Below, in pieces: positions 62,300-64,000 of a stretch of DNA of 64,000 bases; position 1 is the first letter of the stretch, and each line of letters begins with the position of its first letter. This DNA is from Balaenoptera acutorostrata (lineage: Eukaryota; Chordata; Mammalia; Artiodactyla; Balaenopteridae): assembly GCF_949987535.1 (NCBI RefSeq), contig NC_080079.1, positions 50,579,000-50,642,999 on the forward strand, in the 5' to 3' direction. The position numbers and the translations under genes were made by a program. The notes under the pieces were generated by a model. It saw nothing but the letters and a program-made list of their open reading frames with translations, made no database searches and was not told where the DNA came from.

Positions 62300-62670
62300 T
62301 GCAAAAATGGACTATATAATTCCCCTCCCAGTACACACACCCTTGGGTAGTCTCCTCCACAGACTCTGGGCTTGGCTACATGACTTGCTTTGGGCAAAAG
62401 AACAACAGCAATTGTAAAACAAGTGAAAAGTCTTTGTGCACTGGGGCTTGCCCTTTCCTGCCATTCTAGGGCACCCTGTGACCAAAATGAGCAAAACCGT
62501 ACCAACTGTTGGCCATATACATAAACTATACCATTTGGCTCTAGCTGAGCAAATTCAGAAAAAGAACTGCCCAGAAGACTCACAGAATCATGAAAAATAA
62601 CAAATGTTTGTTGTTTCAAGCCACTAAGCTTTGGGGTGGTTTATCATGTAGCAAAATCTAAATAACAGTT
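62300..62670 (+). repeat. Old dispersed repeat
   Basis: Ends with 'tttcaagccactaagctttg' and 'gtagcaaaatctaaataaca', a layout seen in ancient mammalian repeats. Family not assigned. Confidence 0.4.
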
Positions 62671-62682
62671 AAAAATACTCAA

Positions 62683-63050
62683 CTCAGTCTGTAAGACCTT
62701 ACATGATCTGGTCCCTGCCTAACTCTCCTGCCTGATCATTGACTCTAATCCCCTACCCTCACCCCTCTTATTTACCTTGTTTCAATTTTTAGAATTCACT
62801 CAAGCTCATTCCTGTCTCAATCTTTTTGCATGTGCAGTTCCCTTTACTTAAGAGTGTTGTTTCTCTCTTAAACACCTTCATAGCATATACATATTTCTCA
62901 GTTGCTGCACTTATCACAATTACAATTTTATTATTATTTATATACATATTTGTTTGAATTCCATCTCCCACTACTCACAGATTACAGGTATTTATTTAGG
63001 ACAATACTTGAAGTACAATACTGCTTTCATTAATATTTGTTGGATGAAAC
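62683..63050 (+). repeat. LINE-2 3' remnant
   Basis: Shows 'acatgatctggtccctgcct', 'ttttgcatgtgcagttccct' and the terminal 'aatatttgttggatgaa' typical of L2 3' ends. Confidence 0.65.
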
Positions 63051-63234
63051 AGGCAGGTAAATTGCTACCTTTCATTTTCAGAAGCATTAGCAGCCATTCT
63101 AAATTTAAAAAACAACACTAAGGTCCCGGTTAGAAATGTAGCTAAAATGGGCTAGATTTTATGACCATCTAAACTGACTTACTTTATGTATCACTTATTA
63201 CAAAATCCTTTTGTGATTTCGTTTTAGAAAGCCA

Positions 63235-63855
63235 GAATTATTGAGGTCTAATTTACATATACTAAAATGCACTCTTTTCGACAACTGTGTTTTGACAAAT
63301 GTATACAGTTATGTAACCACCAATATCACAATTAAGATACAGAACATTTCTATAACCCAAAAAAGTTCCCTTTACTGCTTGAAAGTCAATCACCTCCCCA
63401 CATACCTTCAGTCCCTGGCATGACTGATCTCTTTTCTTTCCCTACAGTTTTGAACATGACATAATGGAAACATACAATAGGTAGCCTCTGTATCTAGCTT
63501 CTTTAATTCAGCATAAAATACTTTGAAATTTACCTGTGTTGCTATTGCATGCATCAGTAGTTTGTTCCATTTTACTGACAAGCAGTATTCTACTCAATGA
63601 ATGTACCACAATTTGTTCATCCATTTACCAACTGATGGACTTTTGGGTTGTTTACAATTTATTATGAATAAAGCTGCTATGAACATTCACAGTCAGTCTT
63701 TGTACGGACATGTTTGCATATTCCTTCTGTAAACAATTAGCAGAAGGACTGCTTCATTGTATAAAAAGTATATGCTTAACATTTTAGTCAGCTATCAACC
63801 TGTTTCCCAAAGTAGCTGTATTTTGCATTTCAATCAGCAATGTATGAGATTTCTA
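63235..63855 (-). mobile_element. Ancient LINE-1 (L1M-type) fragment
   Basis: Antisense LINE-1 text is visible: 'atttaccaactgatggactt', 'gaataaagctgctatgaaca' and 'tcagcaatgtatgagatttc'. Degraded, no open frame. Confidence 0.6.
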
Positions 63856-63859
63856 GTTG

Positions 63860-64000
63860 ATTTTATTTATTTATTTATTTATGGCTGCGTTGGGTCTTTG
63901 TTGCTGCACGCGGGCTTTTCTCTAGTTGCGGCGAGCAGGGGCTACTCTTCGTTGTGGTGCGCGGGCTTCTCATTGCGGTGGCTTCTCTTGTTGCGGATCA
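63860..64000 (-). mobile_element. CHR-type SINE, cut by the window edge
   Basis: The tail (TTTA)n is at 63863-63882, followed by the reverse-complement body 'ggctgcgttgggtctttgtt' and 'gcttctcttgttgcggatca'. The head lies outside the window. Confidence 0.85.

Overview
The window is nuclear DNA of a mammal, most likely a cetacean. It has multi-exon genes with GT-AG introns, LINE-1 and LINE-2 fragments, MIRs and fossil DNA transposons. It also has many copies of a tRNA-headed SINE opening with 'gcttccctggtggcgcagtgg', the CHR-type SINE of whales and their relatives. Nothing bacterial or plasmid-like is present.

The gene order matches the segment of human 10q23 around BMPR1A, read in the opposite direction. 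From left to right: FAM25A (minus, 0.39-4.66 kb); ADIRF (minus, 14.0-16.2 kb); SNCG, gamma-synuclein (minus, 22.2-26.6 kb); MMRN2, multimerin-2 (plus, 27.7-43.2 kb); and the last five coding exons of BMPR1A (minus, 55.9-62.0 kb, continuing past the right edge). I mapped coding exons by translating conserved segments and joining them at splice sites in matching phase. ADIRF (76 codons), SNCG (127) and MMRN2 (935) come out as complete open frames. The BMPR1A part gives 307 codons of GS-domain end plus kinase. FAM25A has good splice sites but is one base short in exon 3, which ends the frame early.

The genes do not form an operon or pathway. SNCG and MMRN2 are divergent, with start codons about 1.1 kb apart. 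MMRN2 and BMPR1A are convergent, with about 11 kb of repeat-rich DNA between their last coding exons. FAM25A, ADIRF and SNCG share a strand.

Repeats fill much of the rest. Two 5'-truncated LINE-1 copies have visible target-site duplications, and the one at 845-2293 is nested in an older LINE-1. A solo class I retroviral LTR lies at 18853-19378. At least ten CHR-type SINEs are present, most with target-site duplications. There are also MIR, L2, MER5A, MER20 and Tigger fossils, plus CA and TG microsatellites.

The most unusual points are the FAM25A frameshift, a CpG-rich island at 13.08-13.74 kb with a CACGTG tandem repeat and no gene of its own, and substitutions near residues 90-96 of gamma-synuclein. 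I found no evidence of a new biological system. Family names, human or bovine comparisons and repeat names come from memory; no search was run.
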